Below are positions 17,104 through 25,042 of a stretch of DNA of 64,000 bases, one piece after another. The stretch is taken from assembly GCA_020073665.1 (NCBI GenBank), contig JAIQEU010000005.1, positions 159,887 to 223,886 of the forward strand. Direction: 5' to 3'. The stretch comes from Terriglobia bacterium (lineage in GTDB: Bacteria; Acidobacteriota; Terriglobia; Terriglobales; Acidobacteriaceae). The notes beneath the pieces are model-generated. The model ran no database searches, was not told the DNA's origin, and saw nothing but the letters and a program-made list of their open reading frames with translations. Made by a program: the position numbers and the translations under genes. Within the stretch, counting starts at the first letter, position 1; every line of letters starts with the position of its first letter.

Positions 17104-17201
17104 CCTAAACCAAAACCGCAGGAGACGCTGAGGACTCTTCTCAAGAAAAAAGAATTCAAATTGCTCTGTGTCCCCCGCGTCCCCTGCGGTTTTGGTTTAG
17201 G
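17104..17201. repeat. Long inverted repeat (25-bp arms, 48-nt loop)
   Basis: Arms 17104-17128 and 17177-17201 are complementary at 24 of 25 positions. The left arm begins CCTAAACCAAAACCGCAGG. The right arm contains the stop codon of the MDR gene. In RNA this would form a strong hairpin between the end of the MDR gene and the nuoB promoter. It resembles the AACCGCAGNGGACGC-type dispersed elements of acidobacterial genomes; calling it a repeat family is inference. Confidence 0.8.
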
Positions 17202-18219
17202 GGTTGAGTACGATCTTTCCGAACATCTGGCTCTTTTCCATGTGCTCGTGGGCGGCGCGAACGTCCTTCAGCGGGAACGCATGATCCACCACCGGCTTGA
17301 GGCGTCCGGCGAAGACGTGACCCAGCACTTCGTACAACTCGCCCATGGTGCCCATATAAGAGCCCAGGATCGAGAGTTGCCGGGAATAGACGAAACGCAG
17401 TTCAGTGGCGACGTTCGGCCCTGTAGTGGCTCCACATGTCACCACCGTTCCTGCGGGCTTGACTGACTTCATGCTTTCGTCCCAGGTGGCGGCGCCAACA
17501 TGCTCTACCACAATATCCACACCTTCTTTATTCGTGATTCGCTTCACTTCGTCGGAGATTTTTTGTTTGTAGTGATTGATGCCGTGGTCGGCGCCGAGCG
17601 CGCGGGCTTTTGCCAGCTTGTTTTCGTCCCCGGCGGTGGTGATCACGCGGCAGTGAAACAGCTTCGCAATCTGGATGGCAGCGATGCCTACGCCCGAACC
17701 TCCTCCGAGCACCAGCACCGTCTGACCTGGACGAATGCTGGCGCGGCCAACCAGCATGTGCCAGGCAGTCAGGAATACCAGCGGGACGCTGGCAGCCTGG
17801 TTGAAGTCCAAGCTGTCGGGAATAGGGATCACGTTCACGGCCGGGATGGCGATCAACTCGCAATTGCCACCGTCGACGCGATTACCCAGCACTGTGAACT
17901 GCGCGCACTGGTTCTGGCGCGCAGAGGTACAGTCCGCGCAAGTATTGCAGAAATGCATGGGCACCAGCAGAACGCGCTGGCCCGGCATGAAGCCGGAAAC
18001 GTATTCGCCCACCTCGACAATTTCCCCAGCGATGTCGCTGCCGAGAATATGGGGCAGGTTCACGCCCGGGAGTCCCTTGCGCACCCAGATATCCAGATGG
18101 TTCATGGCACACGCCCGGATGCGCACCAGCACCTGGTCCTTGCGCAGCTTTGGATCCGGGGCATCTTCGTAGCGTAGAACTTCCGGACCACCAAATTCGT
18201 GGATGCGGACGGCTTTCAT
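17197..18219 (-). CDS. Zinc-containing MDR oxidoreductase (alcohol dehydrogenase/quinone reductase family)
   Basis: 340 aa. The GroES-like N-terminal half carries the structural-zinc cysteines in the pattern CxxCxxC...C (CNTCADC, NQC). The nucleotide-binding fold shows VLGGGSGVGIAAIQIAK. The start is supported by an AGGAG ribosome site. The closest broad match is the NADPH quinone reductase/zinc-binding dehydrogenase group; the substrate is unknown. It stands alone between EamA and nuoB, followed by the inverted repeat. Confidence 0.87.
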   Translation of the reverse strand: MKAVRIHEFGGPEVLRYEDAPDPKLRKDQVLVRIRACAMNHLDIWVRKGLPGVNLPHILGSDIAGEIVEVGEYVSGFMPGQRVLLVPMHFCNTCADCTSARQNQCAQFTVLGNRVDGGNCELIAIPAVNVIPIPDSLDFNQAASVPLVFLTAWHMLVGRASIRPGQTVLVLGGGSGVGIAAIQIAKLFHCRVITTAGDENKLAKARALGADHGINHYKQKISDEVKRITNKEGVDIVVEHVGAATWDESMKSVKPAGTVVTCGATTGPNVATELRFVYSRQLSILGSYMGTMGELYEVLGHVFAGRLKPVVDHAFPLKDVRAAHEHMEKSQMFGKIVLNP

Positions 18220-18266
18220 GAGAGCGCTCCTGAAAAAAGATGGAAAGTCTAAACTAGCACGACTCG

Positions 18267-19235
18267 CTACTCAATCGGATCGATGACCGTCACTGGCTCC
18301 CGCGAGGTTCGATCCGGCATTTGCACTAGCATAATCGCTACCAGCACAATCACGATTCCCAATGTCTGCACTAACCCCATGACCTCACCCAGTGCGACCG
18401 CCGCGATGACGATAGAGAACACCGGTTCCAGGCAGCTGACCACGATAGCGCGGGTGGGCTCCAGATGCTGCAACCCGGCGAAATACAGCGAAAACGGCGC
18501 CAGCACTGACACCAGGGAGAACACCAGTAGGAACAACCATTGCATTCCGGAGTAATGGGCGGCGGCCACTTTCCACGGCGGGTTTAGCACGATCCAGAAC
18601 GCCGAGGCCGCCAGCAGGGTCCAGAGCAGAACAATCCAGCGATCGTAGCGCGCCAAAATGTCGTGCCCGCCAACGTTGTAAAAGGCAAACGAAAAGGCGG
18701 CCACCAGCGCGGCCATGACCCCGACCGCGTCCAAGCGCAATTTGCCCGACCCGATCACACCGATGACCATGGCACTTCCGGCCACGGCCAGGGTAACCGC
18801 CGAGACGCGTGACACCGTTGCTTTCTGCCGCCCTCGCACCACCATGTAGATCAGGACCCAGACCGGTGCCGTGTATTGCAGGATGATCGCGGTGGCCACG
18901 TTGGTCCGCTGGATCGCCAGGTAGTAGAGATAATTGGAAGCGGCCACACCCAATACTCCCAGCAGGAAAGTTTGCACGACGTCCGCTGCGGGCAGAAGCA
19001 ACTTACGGCCACCGCGTTGCCAGGTCAGGACGGGGAGCAGGACCAACAGTGAGAACGTAGTGCGGGTCTGGGAGAGAATTAAGGGATCAATGGGACGCAA
19101 GGCCTGTGTGGGCAATAAGCGTCCGGTAAATGCCGCGCGTCCCAGGCTGGCGGCGATTCCCCACAAAAACGCGGCGGTGGCAATGTAGACATACCCCCGG
19201 ACGGGGTGCGTTCGATTGGGCGAGGTGTGGGGCAA
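18267..19235 (-). CDS. EamA/DMT-family metabolite transporter
   Basis: 322 aa with about ten hydrophobic segments forming two EamA repeats (roughly 15-150 and 170-310). The second repeat contains LEPTRAIVVSCLEPVFS, typical of the drug/metabolite transporter superfamily, which usually exports amino acids or other small metabolites. The only start I can place is TTG 19235; an in-frame stop follows shortly upstream. The first helix begins within 15 residues of it. The gene is followed at 47 nt by the MDR gene. Confidence 0.87.
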   Translation of the reverse strand: MPHTSPNRTHPVRGYVYIATAAFLWGIAASLGRAAFTGRLLPTQALRPIDPLILSQTRTTFSLLVLLPVLTWQRGGRKLLLPAADVVQTFLLGVLGVAASNYLYYLAIQRTNVATAIILQYTAPVWVLIYMVVRGRQKATVSRVSAVTLAVAGSAMVIGVIGSGKLRLDAVGVMAALVAAFSFAFYNVGGHDILARYDRWIVLLWTLLAASAFWIVLNPPWKVAAAHYSGMQWLFLLVFSLVSVLAPFSLYFAGLQHLEPTRAIVVSCLEPVFSIVIAAVALGEVMGLVQTLGIVIVLVAIMLVQMPDRTSREPVTVIDPIE

Positions 19236-19256
19236 TGGAGACCGGAAAGCGAATTC

Positions 19257-19658
19257 CTAACCCTCAGCGTATTCGATTTCATAGCTGATCCGGGTAGTCT
19301 TTTTCAGCATCGCAGCTACGGAACAATAAGTTTCTTCCGACAACCGCACCGCATCTTCCATGGCTTTGCGGGATACCTTGCCGCCCACGCGGTAGATCAG
19401 CCTGATTTCAGTATAGACGGTAGGCGGGCTGGGAGCGCGTTCCGCTACGGCGCGAACCGCGAGGCTGCGGAAGGGTTCGCGTTTCTTCCGCAGGATGCTA
19501 GCCACATCGTAGCCGGTACACGCGCACAACCCCATGAGCACCAGCTCCATGGGGCTGTTCGCAGTTTTCTTGTCGCCGTCGATCGCGATGGCGTGTCCGC
19601 TGGAGGATTCGCCGAGGAAACGCTGATTGTCAATCCAAGTAGCGCGGGCTTCGGTCAT
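19257..19658 (-). CDS. OsmC-like protein
   Basis: 133 aa. OsmC/Ohr proteins reduce organic hydroperoxides through two cysteines. Here the first motif reads GLCACTGYD (Cys45/Cys47) and the second EETYCSVAAML (Cys112), matching OsmC spacing. A GGAG ribosome site lies about 12 nt upstream. The gap to the upstream CDF gene is 5 nt, so the two are almost certainly co-transcribed, which may link metal export with oxidative stress. Confidence 0.9.
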   Translation of the reverse strand: MTEARATWIDNQRFLGESSSGHAIAIDGDKKTANSPMELVLMGLCACTGYDVASILRKKREPFRSLAVRAVAERAPSPPTVYTEIRLIYRVGGKVSRKAMEDAVRLSEETYCSVAAMLKKTTRISYEIEYAEG

Positions 19659-19663
19659 GGTGC

Positions 19664-21094
19664 TTATCTCCGGTTATCGGTGCTGGGTTCGGGATGAATG
19701 AGCACGCGGAACAATTCCGGCGCTGCCTGCTTGAAACGGATTTCAAGATCGGTCTGGATATCGTGCACGCGCGACAGGGGCAGATCGTCCGACAGAGTGC
19801 AATGACAGGACACATACAGGCGATCGCGCACCCGCTTGAACTGGACATCGTGCATGTCCACGATCTCCGGGAACTCCGCTGCGATTGCCTTCAGACGTTT
19901 TTCCAGGGCGGCATCCCGCAGGACTTCGTCGCCGGTCTCGATGGTGGCCGGCTCGCTTTCGATATGCGTGAGGATGGACGAAATCTCGGGCACGTCATGA
20001 CGGATCTCGGCTTCCAGCACGGTGACGCGGTCGTGGGCTTCTTTCAGGCTCAAACGCTCATCGAGTTCCAAGTGCTGTTCCACGTGCAAGCGCCCGTTCA
20101 GGGCCTGCACGCTGACGTCGTGGACGTTGAAGTTGTTGCGGGTGGCGACGGCCCGCACCCGGTCGAAGATATTTTCTGTTTGCCCGGCTCGCGGAACCGA
20201 GTGCACCACCACGTCGGCATCGGGCAGCACGGAATGTACGGCGGCCCGCACCGCATCGGCCATCTGCTCCGAACGCTGGAAGGTAACGTTGCGCGCCAGC
20301 CCAACGGAAAGGTCAGCAAAGTACCGGTTGCCGGCGCGTCGAATCCGCACGCGATCGACTTCCAGCAAGCCATTCACTTCTGACACCGCAGCAATGATCT
20401 GGTTGCGCACTCCGGCGGGCGCGGCATCGAGCAAGGCGTCAATGGTTTTGCGGGCCAGCCGCCAGCTCACGTACACCACCACCCCCGCTACAAACAGGGC
20501 GGCAACCGGATCGGCGTCGCGCAACCAGCCAACCCCGTAGACCCTCCCCAGCTGTACCAGCAGCAGACCCAGGATCACGACTGCACTCGACCAGATATCG
20601 GTAGAGAAGTGGAGGGCATCGGCTTCCAGCGCCTGGCTGTCGTACTTCACGGCAATTCTTCCCAAAGCCCGTGAACGCCAGAAGTCCACGGCCATGGAAA
20701 AAAACATCACCACGAAGGCGGCGATGCTGGGCTCGATTTCGACGTGGTGGAAGAACAGGCGTTTGACCGCCTCGTAAATGATCCAGACGCAGGTCAGCAG
20801 AAGCAGGCCGGTTTCGATGAAGGCGGAGAAATTTTCTACTTTGCCATGCCCATACTGGTGGTCCGCATCGGCGGGCTTGTCGGAGACCCGCACCGACAGA
20901 AAAGTGATGACGGCGGCCACCAGGTCCAACCCCGAATGCGCTGCTTCGGAGAGAATGCCCAAACTACCGGTCGTGAAACCCACCACAATCTTCAAGGCGG
21001 TGATGGCGATGGCCGCAAGCACCGAATTCCCGGCGACGGCGCGCTTCTCTTCGCGCATCGACTTCGAGCTATACAGCAACGGGGAATCGGCCAT
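19664..21094 (-). CDS. Cation diffusion facilitator with three tandem C-terminal dimerisation-like domains
   Basis: 476 aa from ATG 21094. CDF proteins export divalent metals by proton antiport. Six hydrophobic segments (about 18-215) include the metal-site HxxxD pairs His53-Asp57 and His162-Asp166. One cytoplasmic ZT-dimer domain is usual; here three consecutive alpha/beta segments of similar type follow (about 220-301, 308-380, 396-470), each ending VVVHSVP, ILTHIESEP or VLIHPEP. GATAAT ends 7 nt before ATG 21094, which favours this start over ATG 21103. In operon with the OsmC-like gene. Metal specificity cannot be assigned. Confidence 0.9.
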   Translation of the reverse strand: MADSPLLYSSKSMREEKRAVAGNSVLAAIAITALKIVVGFTTGSLGILSEAAHSGLDLVAAVITFLSVRVSDKPADADHQYGHGKVENFSAFIETGLLLLTCVWIIYEAVKRLFFHHVEIEPSIAAFVVMFFSMAVDFWRSRALGRIAVKYDSQALEADALHFSTDIWSSAVVILGLLLVQLGRVYGVGWLRDADPVAALFVAGVVVYVSWRLARKTIDALLDAAPAGVRNQIIAAVSEVNGLLEVDRVRIRRAGNRYFADLSVGLARNVTFQRSEQMADAVRAAVHSVLPDADVVVHSVPRAGQTENIFDRVRAVATRNNFNVHDVSVQALNGRLHVEQHLELDERLSLKEAHDRVTVLEAEIRHDVPEISSILTHIESEPATIETGDEVLRDAALEKRLKAIAAEFPEIVDMHDVQFKRVRDRLYVSCHCTLSDDLPLSRVHDIQTDLEIRFKQAAPELFRVLIHPEPSTDNRR

Positions 21095-21101
21095 ATAGGG
21101 C

Positions 21102-21107
21102 ATTATC
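21102..21107 (-). promoter_or_regulatory. -10-like hexamer ahead of the CDF gene
   Basis: GATAAT (5/6 match to TATAAT) on the minus strand ends 7 nt before ATG 21094 and overlaps the alternative ATG 21103. Confidence 0.35.
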
Positions 21108-21229
21108 GTCGCATGCCGCTTTCCCGCCAAGTCACCAGCGAGTTCGGTCGATCGAGTTACCTCGCGGGAACGGGTATGCTAGGATTCTGTGTACGTCTGA
21201 TCGATCTTCTCCTGGAGGAAACCCTTTCT

Positions 21230-22300
21230 ATGACCCATCGTGGGTTGCTATGTCTGCTGCTTGGCACCCTGGCCTGGGGACAGGCAGCCAACTCAAACCC
21301 CGCCCCGGCTGCACCGGCGCAGGCGGCTCAATCAAGTTCTGCGACCGCACCCAAGGCCGCGGAAACTACGGTCGCGCCCGATGCCGTCGTCATGACCATC
21401 CCGGGCCTATGTGAAGGCTCCGCCGACCAGCCCGCACCGGCAGACTGCAAGACGGGAGTGACCCGGGCCGAGTTTGAGGCCGTGATAAACGCTGTTGCCC
21501 CCACCATGCCCGCGGTCGCCCGCAAGCAGTTCGCCTCGCGCTATGCCATGGGACTGGTCATGGCCAGCGAAGCTCACCAGATGGGCCTCGACAAAGGCGA
21601 GCACTATGAGCAAATGCTCAAGCTCTCTCGCATGCAGGTGCTCATGCAGATGATGGGCGATTCCATGCGGGAAAAAGCGTCACAGGTTTCCGACAAGGAC
21701 ATCGACGATTTCTACAAGAACAACACCGCGACTTACGAGGAAATCGCCCTGCAACGCCTGGTGATTCCCCACTCCAAGCAATTGCCACCGTCGAAGATAA
21801 AGCTGACTCCCGCCGCCACCAAGAAGCGCCAGGAAGACGCTGACGCCTCCATGAAGGTCGAAGCTGCGGCCCTGCGCAAGCGCGCCGCCGCGGGAGAAGA
21901 CTTCACCAAGCTGCAGAATGAAGCCTTCACCTTTGCCGGGATCAAGGCCAAGGCCCCGAACCCGGACATGGGCAAGGTGCGGAAGGGCAACGTGCCCCTG
22001 GCCCATCAGTCTGTGCTTCAGCTCAAAGAGGGTACGGTCTCCGATTTAATCACGGACCCTTCTGGATACTACGTGTACAAAGTGGGGGCCCGGGATACCC
22101 TGACGCAGGAGCAGGTGCGAGAGGAAATCCTGAATACGCTAAAGGGGCAGCGGACACAGGAAGCGATGCAGGCGCTGCAGAAGAAAGCGGCCCCGACGCT
22201 CAACGATAGCTATTTTGCCCCACCCACTCCGCCCGCGCCCCAGGGTGAACCAGCGCAAAGCAAACCACCGTCCGGACCGGACTCGTCCGAGCATAAGTAA
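21230..22300 (+). CDS. Exported peptidyl-prolyl isomerase of the PpiC/SurA type
   Basis: 356 aa from ATG 21230, preceded by GGAGGAAA; the frame is open further upstream but overlaps the CDF gene. A signal peptide (MTHRGLLCLLLGTLAWGQA) precedes an Ala/Pro linker. A SurA-like helical region (about 60-150) is followed by a parvulin domain (about 165-290; QRLVIPHSK, GTVSDLITDPSGYYVYKVG). The Pro/Ser-rich tail is likely disordered. Homologues assist folding of outer-membrane proteins. Its stop overlaps the start of the next gene by 1 nt (TAATG), indicating translational coupling. Confidence 0.88.
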   Translation: MTHRGLLCLLLGTLAWGQAANSNPAPAAPAQAAQSSSATAPKAAETTVAPDAVVMTIPGLCEGSADQPAPADCKTGVTRAEFEAVINAVAPTMPAVARKQFASRYAMGLVMASEAHQMGLDKGEHYEQMLKLSRMQVLMQMMGDSMREKASQVSDKDIDDFYKNNTATYEEIALQRLVIPHSKQLPPSKIKLTPAATKKRQEDADASMKVEAAALRKRAAAGEDFTKLQNEAFTFAGIKAKAPNPDMGKVRKGNVPLAHQSVLQLKEGTVSDLITDPSGYYVYKVGARDTLTQEQVREEILNTLKGQRTQEAMQALQKKAAPTLNDSYFAPPTPPAPQGEPAQSKPPSGPDSSEHK

Positions 22301-23385
22301 TGGCAGTTGCCAAGCCAGTTGTGGTGGTTACCGGTGTTGCCGGAAATCTCGGGCTCCGGCTGTTGCCGCAGTTGGCGGATTTTGAGGTCATTGGAATCGA
22401 CCTCAATCCGCCAACCACCAAGCTTCCCTTACGTTTCGTGCCCATGGATCTCGGCCGGGAGGAGTCCTGCCGCGAGCTCTACCTGCTGCTGCGCGAATCG
22501 CGTGCCGCCGCCGTGGTCCACCTGGCGTTCGTGATCGACCCGGTGCGTACCGGGGTGCTGGACGTGGACCGCATGTGGCACATCAACGTGGCCGGCACGG
22601 CGCGAGTGATGGAGGCGATTACCGAGGCCAACCGCGACGAGGTCACGGTACAGAAGTTCGTCTTTCCCAGCAGCGTCTCGGCCTACGGTCCCGATCTCCC
22701 GGGCCCGGTCACCGAGGAATTCCCGCTGGGGGCGCATACCTTGCCCTACGCGATTCACAAAATGGAGTCCGACAAAGTGGTGCAGCAGCGGGCGCCCGCC
22801 TTGCGGGGATGCAGCGCCTACATGCTGCGGCCGCATATTCTCACCGGCGCCAGCGTACAAAATTATCTGCTGGGTGCTTTTCGGGGCACCCCTAACGGCC
22901 GAGGCGCGCGCGCGGCCAGGATGCGCGCCGAGGGTAAGCGGCTGCCCTGCGTGCTGCCTGCAGGCAGGCAGTACCTTGAAAACAAGATCCAGTTCGTGCA
23001 CGTCGACGACACCGGGCGCTTGATCGCCTACGTCCTGCGCAAGACTGAGCCGGAAGCGCAGCGCCTGACCGTGCTGAACGTCGCCGGCCGCGGTGAAGCT
23101 TTGACCTTCGCACGTTGCATCGAGATGGCCCAGGCAAAGCTGGTACGTGTGCCCGGCAAGTGGGGGCTGGGTGTAGCCCTGCAGCTAATGTGGAAGCTGG
23201 GGATTTCCGCCATCCCGCCGGAAGCGCTGCCCTACATGACCGGCGAATACATCATGAATACCGATCGCCTGCAGAAGTTCCTGGGTCCGGAGTATCAAAA
23301 CGTAATCCGCTACACCATTGCGGATGCGTTTGCGGACAGTTTTTCTTCTGATGCGGCCGCCGCGCGCGACTCAGCAGCCGGCTAG
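22300..23385 (+). CDS. NAD-dependent epimerase/dehydratase (extended SDR)
   Basis: 361 aa. The Rossmann motif TGVAGNLG (11-18) and catalytic Tyr150-xxx-Lys154 (YAIHK) with upstream SSVSAYG identify an extended SDR, probably acting on a nucleotide sugar or a related substrate. Coupled to the PpiC gene by a 1-nt overlap. The last 130 nt overlap, on the opposite strand, a degenerate cytochrome c fragment, so the C-terminal tail (DAAAARDSAAG) may be a recent extension. Confidence 0.87.
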   Translation: MAVAKPVVVVTGVAGNLGLRLLPQLADFEVIGIDLNPPTTKLPLRFVPMDLGREESCRELYLLLRESRAAAVVHLAFVIDPVRTGVLDVDRMWHINVAGTARVMEAITEANRDEVTVQKFVFPSSVSAYGPDLPGPVTEEFPLGAHTLPYAIHKMESDKVVQQRAPALRGCSAYMLRPHILTGASVQNYLLGAFRGTPNGRGARAARMRAEGKRLPCVLPAGRQYLENKIQFVHVDDTGRLIAYVLRKTEPEAQRLTVLNVAGRGEALTFARCIEMAQAKLVRVPGKWGLGVALQLMWKLGISAIPPEALPYMTGEYIMNTDRLQKFLGPEYQNVIRYTIADAFADSFSSDAAAARDSAAG

Positions 23386-23569
23386 CGTCCCTCGCCGCCA
23401 TCACCGCCGGTTCTCCCAGGCTGCCCTTGGGCGGCCGATGCCGCAGGTAAACCACGATCTGCCAGATTTCCTCATCATTGAGAATGCCCTTGGATGCAGG
23501 CATGCCCGAGGGAAAGATGCCGTTGTCGATCAGGTCGTCCGTCAAGCTTAGCGGCGCATCCCTCGGCAT
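23252..23569 (-). pseudogene. C-terminal fragment of a c-type cytochrome
   Basis: Residues 18-55 of this 105-codon frame (FPSGMPASKG, NDEEIWQIVVYLRHRPPKGS) look like the end of a class I cytochrome c domain, including the Met of a GMP loop and the final helix. No CxxCH haem motif exists upstream; an in-frame TAG sits just before the ATG. The part downstream of about 23386 runs antisense into the SDR gene and does not look coding. I read it as a decayed remnant rather than a working gene. Confidence 0.55.
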
Positions 23570-23633
23570 GGGCGTACTCTACTCGGCCCCTTCCCGCGGC
23601 TGCGGCTGGGGGCGAAGTAAGCGAGTTCTTCGA

Positions 23634-23657
23634 TTATCCGGTTTGCAACCTGGATAA
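23634..23657. promoter_or_regulatory. Near-perfect palindrome upstream of the ECF sigma gene
   Basis: TTATCCGGTT, then TGC, then AACCTGGATAA: ten-base arms with a single extra T on the right. AT-rich for this genome. Likely a protein-binding site or hairpin about 75 nt before the sigma start. Confidence 0.45.
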
Positions 23658-23670
23658 CCGGCCGTGAACA

Positions 23671-23710
23671 ATTTATTCCCTGAATATTTTGAAATGCAGA
23701 GGGAATAAAT
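23671..23710. promoter_or_regulatory. Perfect 11-bp inverted repeat before the ECF sigma gene
   Basis: ATTTATTCCCT (23671-23681) and AGGGAATAAAT (23700-23710) with an 18-nt AT-rich spacer, ending 22 nt before ATG 23733. It overlaps the expected core promoter and could be an operator or an mRNA hairpin. Confidence 0.55.
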
Positions 23711-23732
23711 CCGCGGTTCGCTGGTTTACTCT

Positions 23733-24272
23733 ATGGAGGTGGCGGAAGAACGCTTGACGGCGGCGACGTTTGAACAGCTGGCAATGCCGCTCTTTGACCA
23801 GCTTTACAATTTCGCGCGGTGGTTGACCCAAGACACGGCCGAGGCCGAAGACCTGGTGCAGGAGACCTACGCCAAGGCGCTGCGCGGTTTCCCCACGTTC
23901 CAGCCGGGCACGAATTTCCGGGCTTGGATCTATCGCATCCTGCGCAACACGTTCCTTACCTCACGCAGCGGAATGAAGGCGGCCGTGGTGCCGCTCGACG
24001 AGGAGACAAGCACGGAACTGCCCGCGGCAACGCCGAGTCCGGAGGCCATCCTCATTGAACGCTCGCAGCAACAGCTTCTGCAGAATGCCATGGAGGACCT
24101 GCCGGTGCACTTTCGCGAAATCCTTCTGCTCTGCGAAGTGGAAGAGATGTCCTATCAGGAAATCGCGGAGACCCTGTCGGTGCCGATCGGAACGGTAATG
24201 TCGCGCCTGTCGCGGGCCCGCACTGCGCTGCGTGACCAACTCCGTCAAAAGTTGGGGAGCAAACATGGCTGA
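23733..24272 (+). CDS. ECF-type RNA polymerase sigma factor
   Basis: 179 aa. Region 2 (about 20-90) contains LYNFARWLTQDTAEAEDLVQ and FRAWIYRILRNTF. Region 4 (about 120-170) contains LPVHFREILLLCEVEEMSYQEIA and GTVMSRLSRAR. Length and absence of region 3 are typical of ECF sigma factors (RpoE/sigma-24 group). No Shine-Dalgarno sequence precedes ATG 23733; GTG 23739 is an alternative. The stop overlaps the next start by 8 nt, coupling it to its anti-sigma factor. Two palindromes sit directly upstream. Confidence 0.95.
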   Translation: MEVAEERLTAATFEQLAMPLFDQLYNFARWLTQDTAEAEDLVQETYAKALRGFPTFQPGTNFRAWIYRILRNTFLTSRSGMKAAVVPLDEETSTELPAATPSPEAILIERSQQQLLQNAMEDLPVHFREILLLCEVEEMSYQEIAETLSVPIGTVMSRLSRARTALRDQLRQKLGSKHG

Positions 24273-25020
24273 CGCCTGGACGCCAAAACTCGACACCTAC
24301 CTCGACGGGGAGCTTGCGGGCAGCGAGATGCAGGCTCTGGATGCGCACCTGCGAGGTTGTCCCGCGTGTGCGGCAGATATTCTGAACCGCGTGCAACTCC
24401 GGCGTGCCACGCAATCCGCCGGCCGGCGCTACCAGCCCAGCGGCGACTTTCGCCAGCGGGTGCAACAAGCCGTTGCCCCGCGCCGTGCGTGGTCTCCCTG
24501 GCGAGCTTGGCTGTCTGCGGCCACGGCAGTCTGTGTGCTGGTGTTTGCCGGCCTGGTCGTGACCTACATGGGCCGGGCTGCGCTGGAGCGGAAGCAGACG
24601 TTCAGCGAGGTCGCCGACCTCCACGTGGCTACGCTCGCCAGCAGCACTCCGGTGGATGTGGTTTCCACCGACCGCCACACGGTGAAGCCGTGGTTTGCGG
24701 GCAAGATCCCCTTCACCTTCAACTTGCCCGAGTTGCAGAACTCGGATTTCACCCTGGTGGGAGGCCGGGTAACGTATCTCGGACAAGCGCCAGGTGCGCA
24801 CCTGATCTACCAGGTGCGCAAGCATCAAATGTCAGTTTTCATTTTTCAGGATCGCGACATAGTTCGCGGACTTGGTTCAGATTCCGGTCCGGAAAAGAAG
24901 TTGTCGTTCAACCTGCAGACCTGGCGGCAAGATGACCTTCGCTATTTTGTGGTCGGGGATGCGAGCCCCGAGGACATTGGGAAGTTGGTTGACTTGCTGA
25001 AGGCCGCGGCGAGGTCATGA
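24265..25020 (+). CDS. Transmembrane anti-sigma factor with ZAS zinc finger
   Basis: 251 aa. The N-terminal domain has the zinc-anti-sigma pattern HLRGCPAC (HxxxCxxC). One transmembrane helix (about 92-112) leads to a periplasmic domain of about 135 residues ending in a helical tail. Overlap with the sigma gene by 8 nt (ATG within GGGGAG-N5-ATGGCTGA) and the classic domain order mark it as the cognate anti-sigma. The periplasmic part would receive the envelope signal, whose identity is unknown. ATG 24265 was chosen over an upstream in-frame start because it follows GGGGAG. Confidence 0.93.
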   Translation: MADAWTPKLDTYLDGELAGSEMQALDAHLRGCPACAADILNRVQLRRATQSAGRRYQPSGDFRQRVQQAVAPRRAWSPWRAWLSAATAVCVLVFAGLVVTYMGRAALERKQTFSEVADLHVATLASSTPVDVVSTDRHTVKPWFAGKIPFTFNLPELQNSDFTLVGGRVTYLGQAPGAHLIYQVRKHQMSVFIFQDRDIVRGLGSDSGPEKKLSFNLQTWRQDDLRYFVVGDASPEDIGKLVDLLKAAARS

Positions 25021-25042
25021 GCAAGGCCGCGTTTCCTTCGTG

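Noticed and set aside
20744..21229. N-terminal extension of the PpiC gene
   Set aside because: Overlaps the CDF gene on the other strand, lacks homology, and a signal peptide with a good ribosome site begins at 21230.
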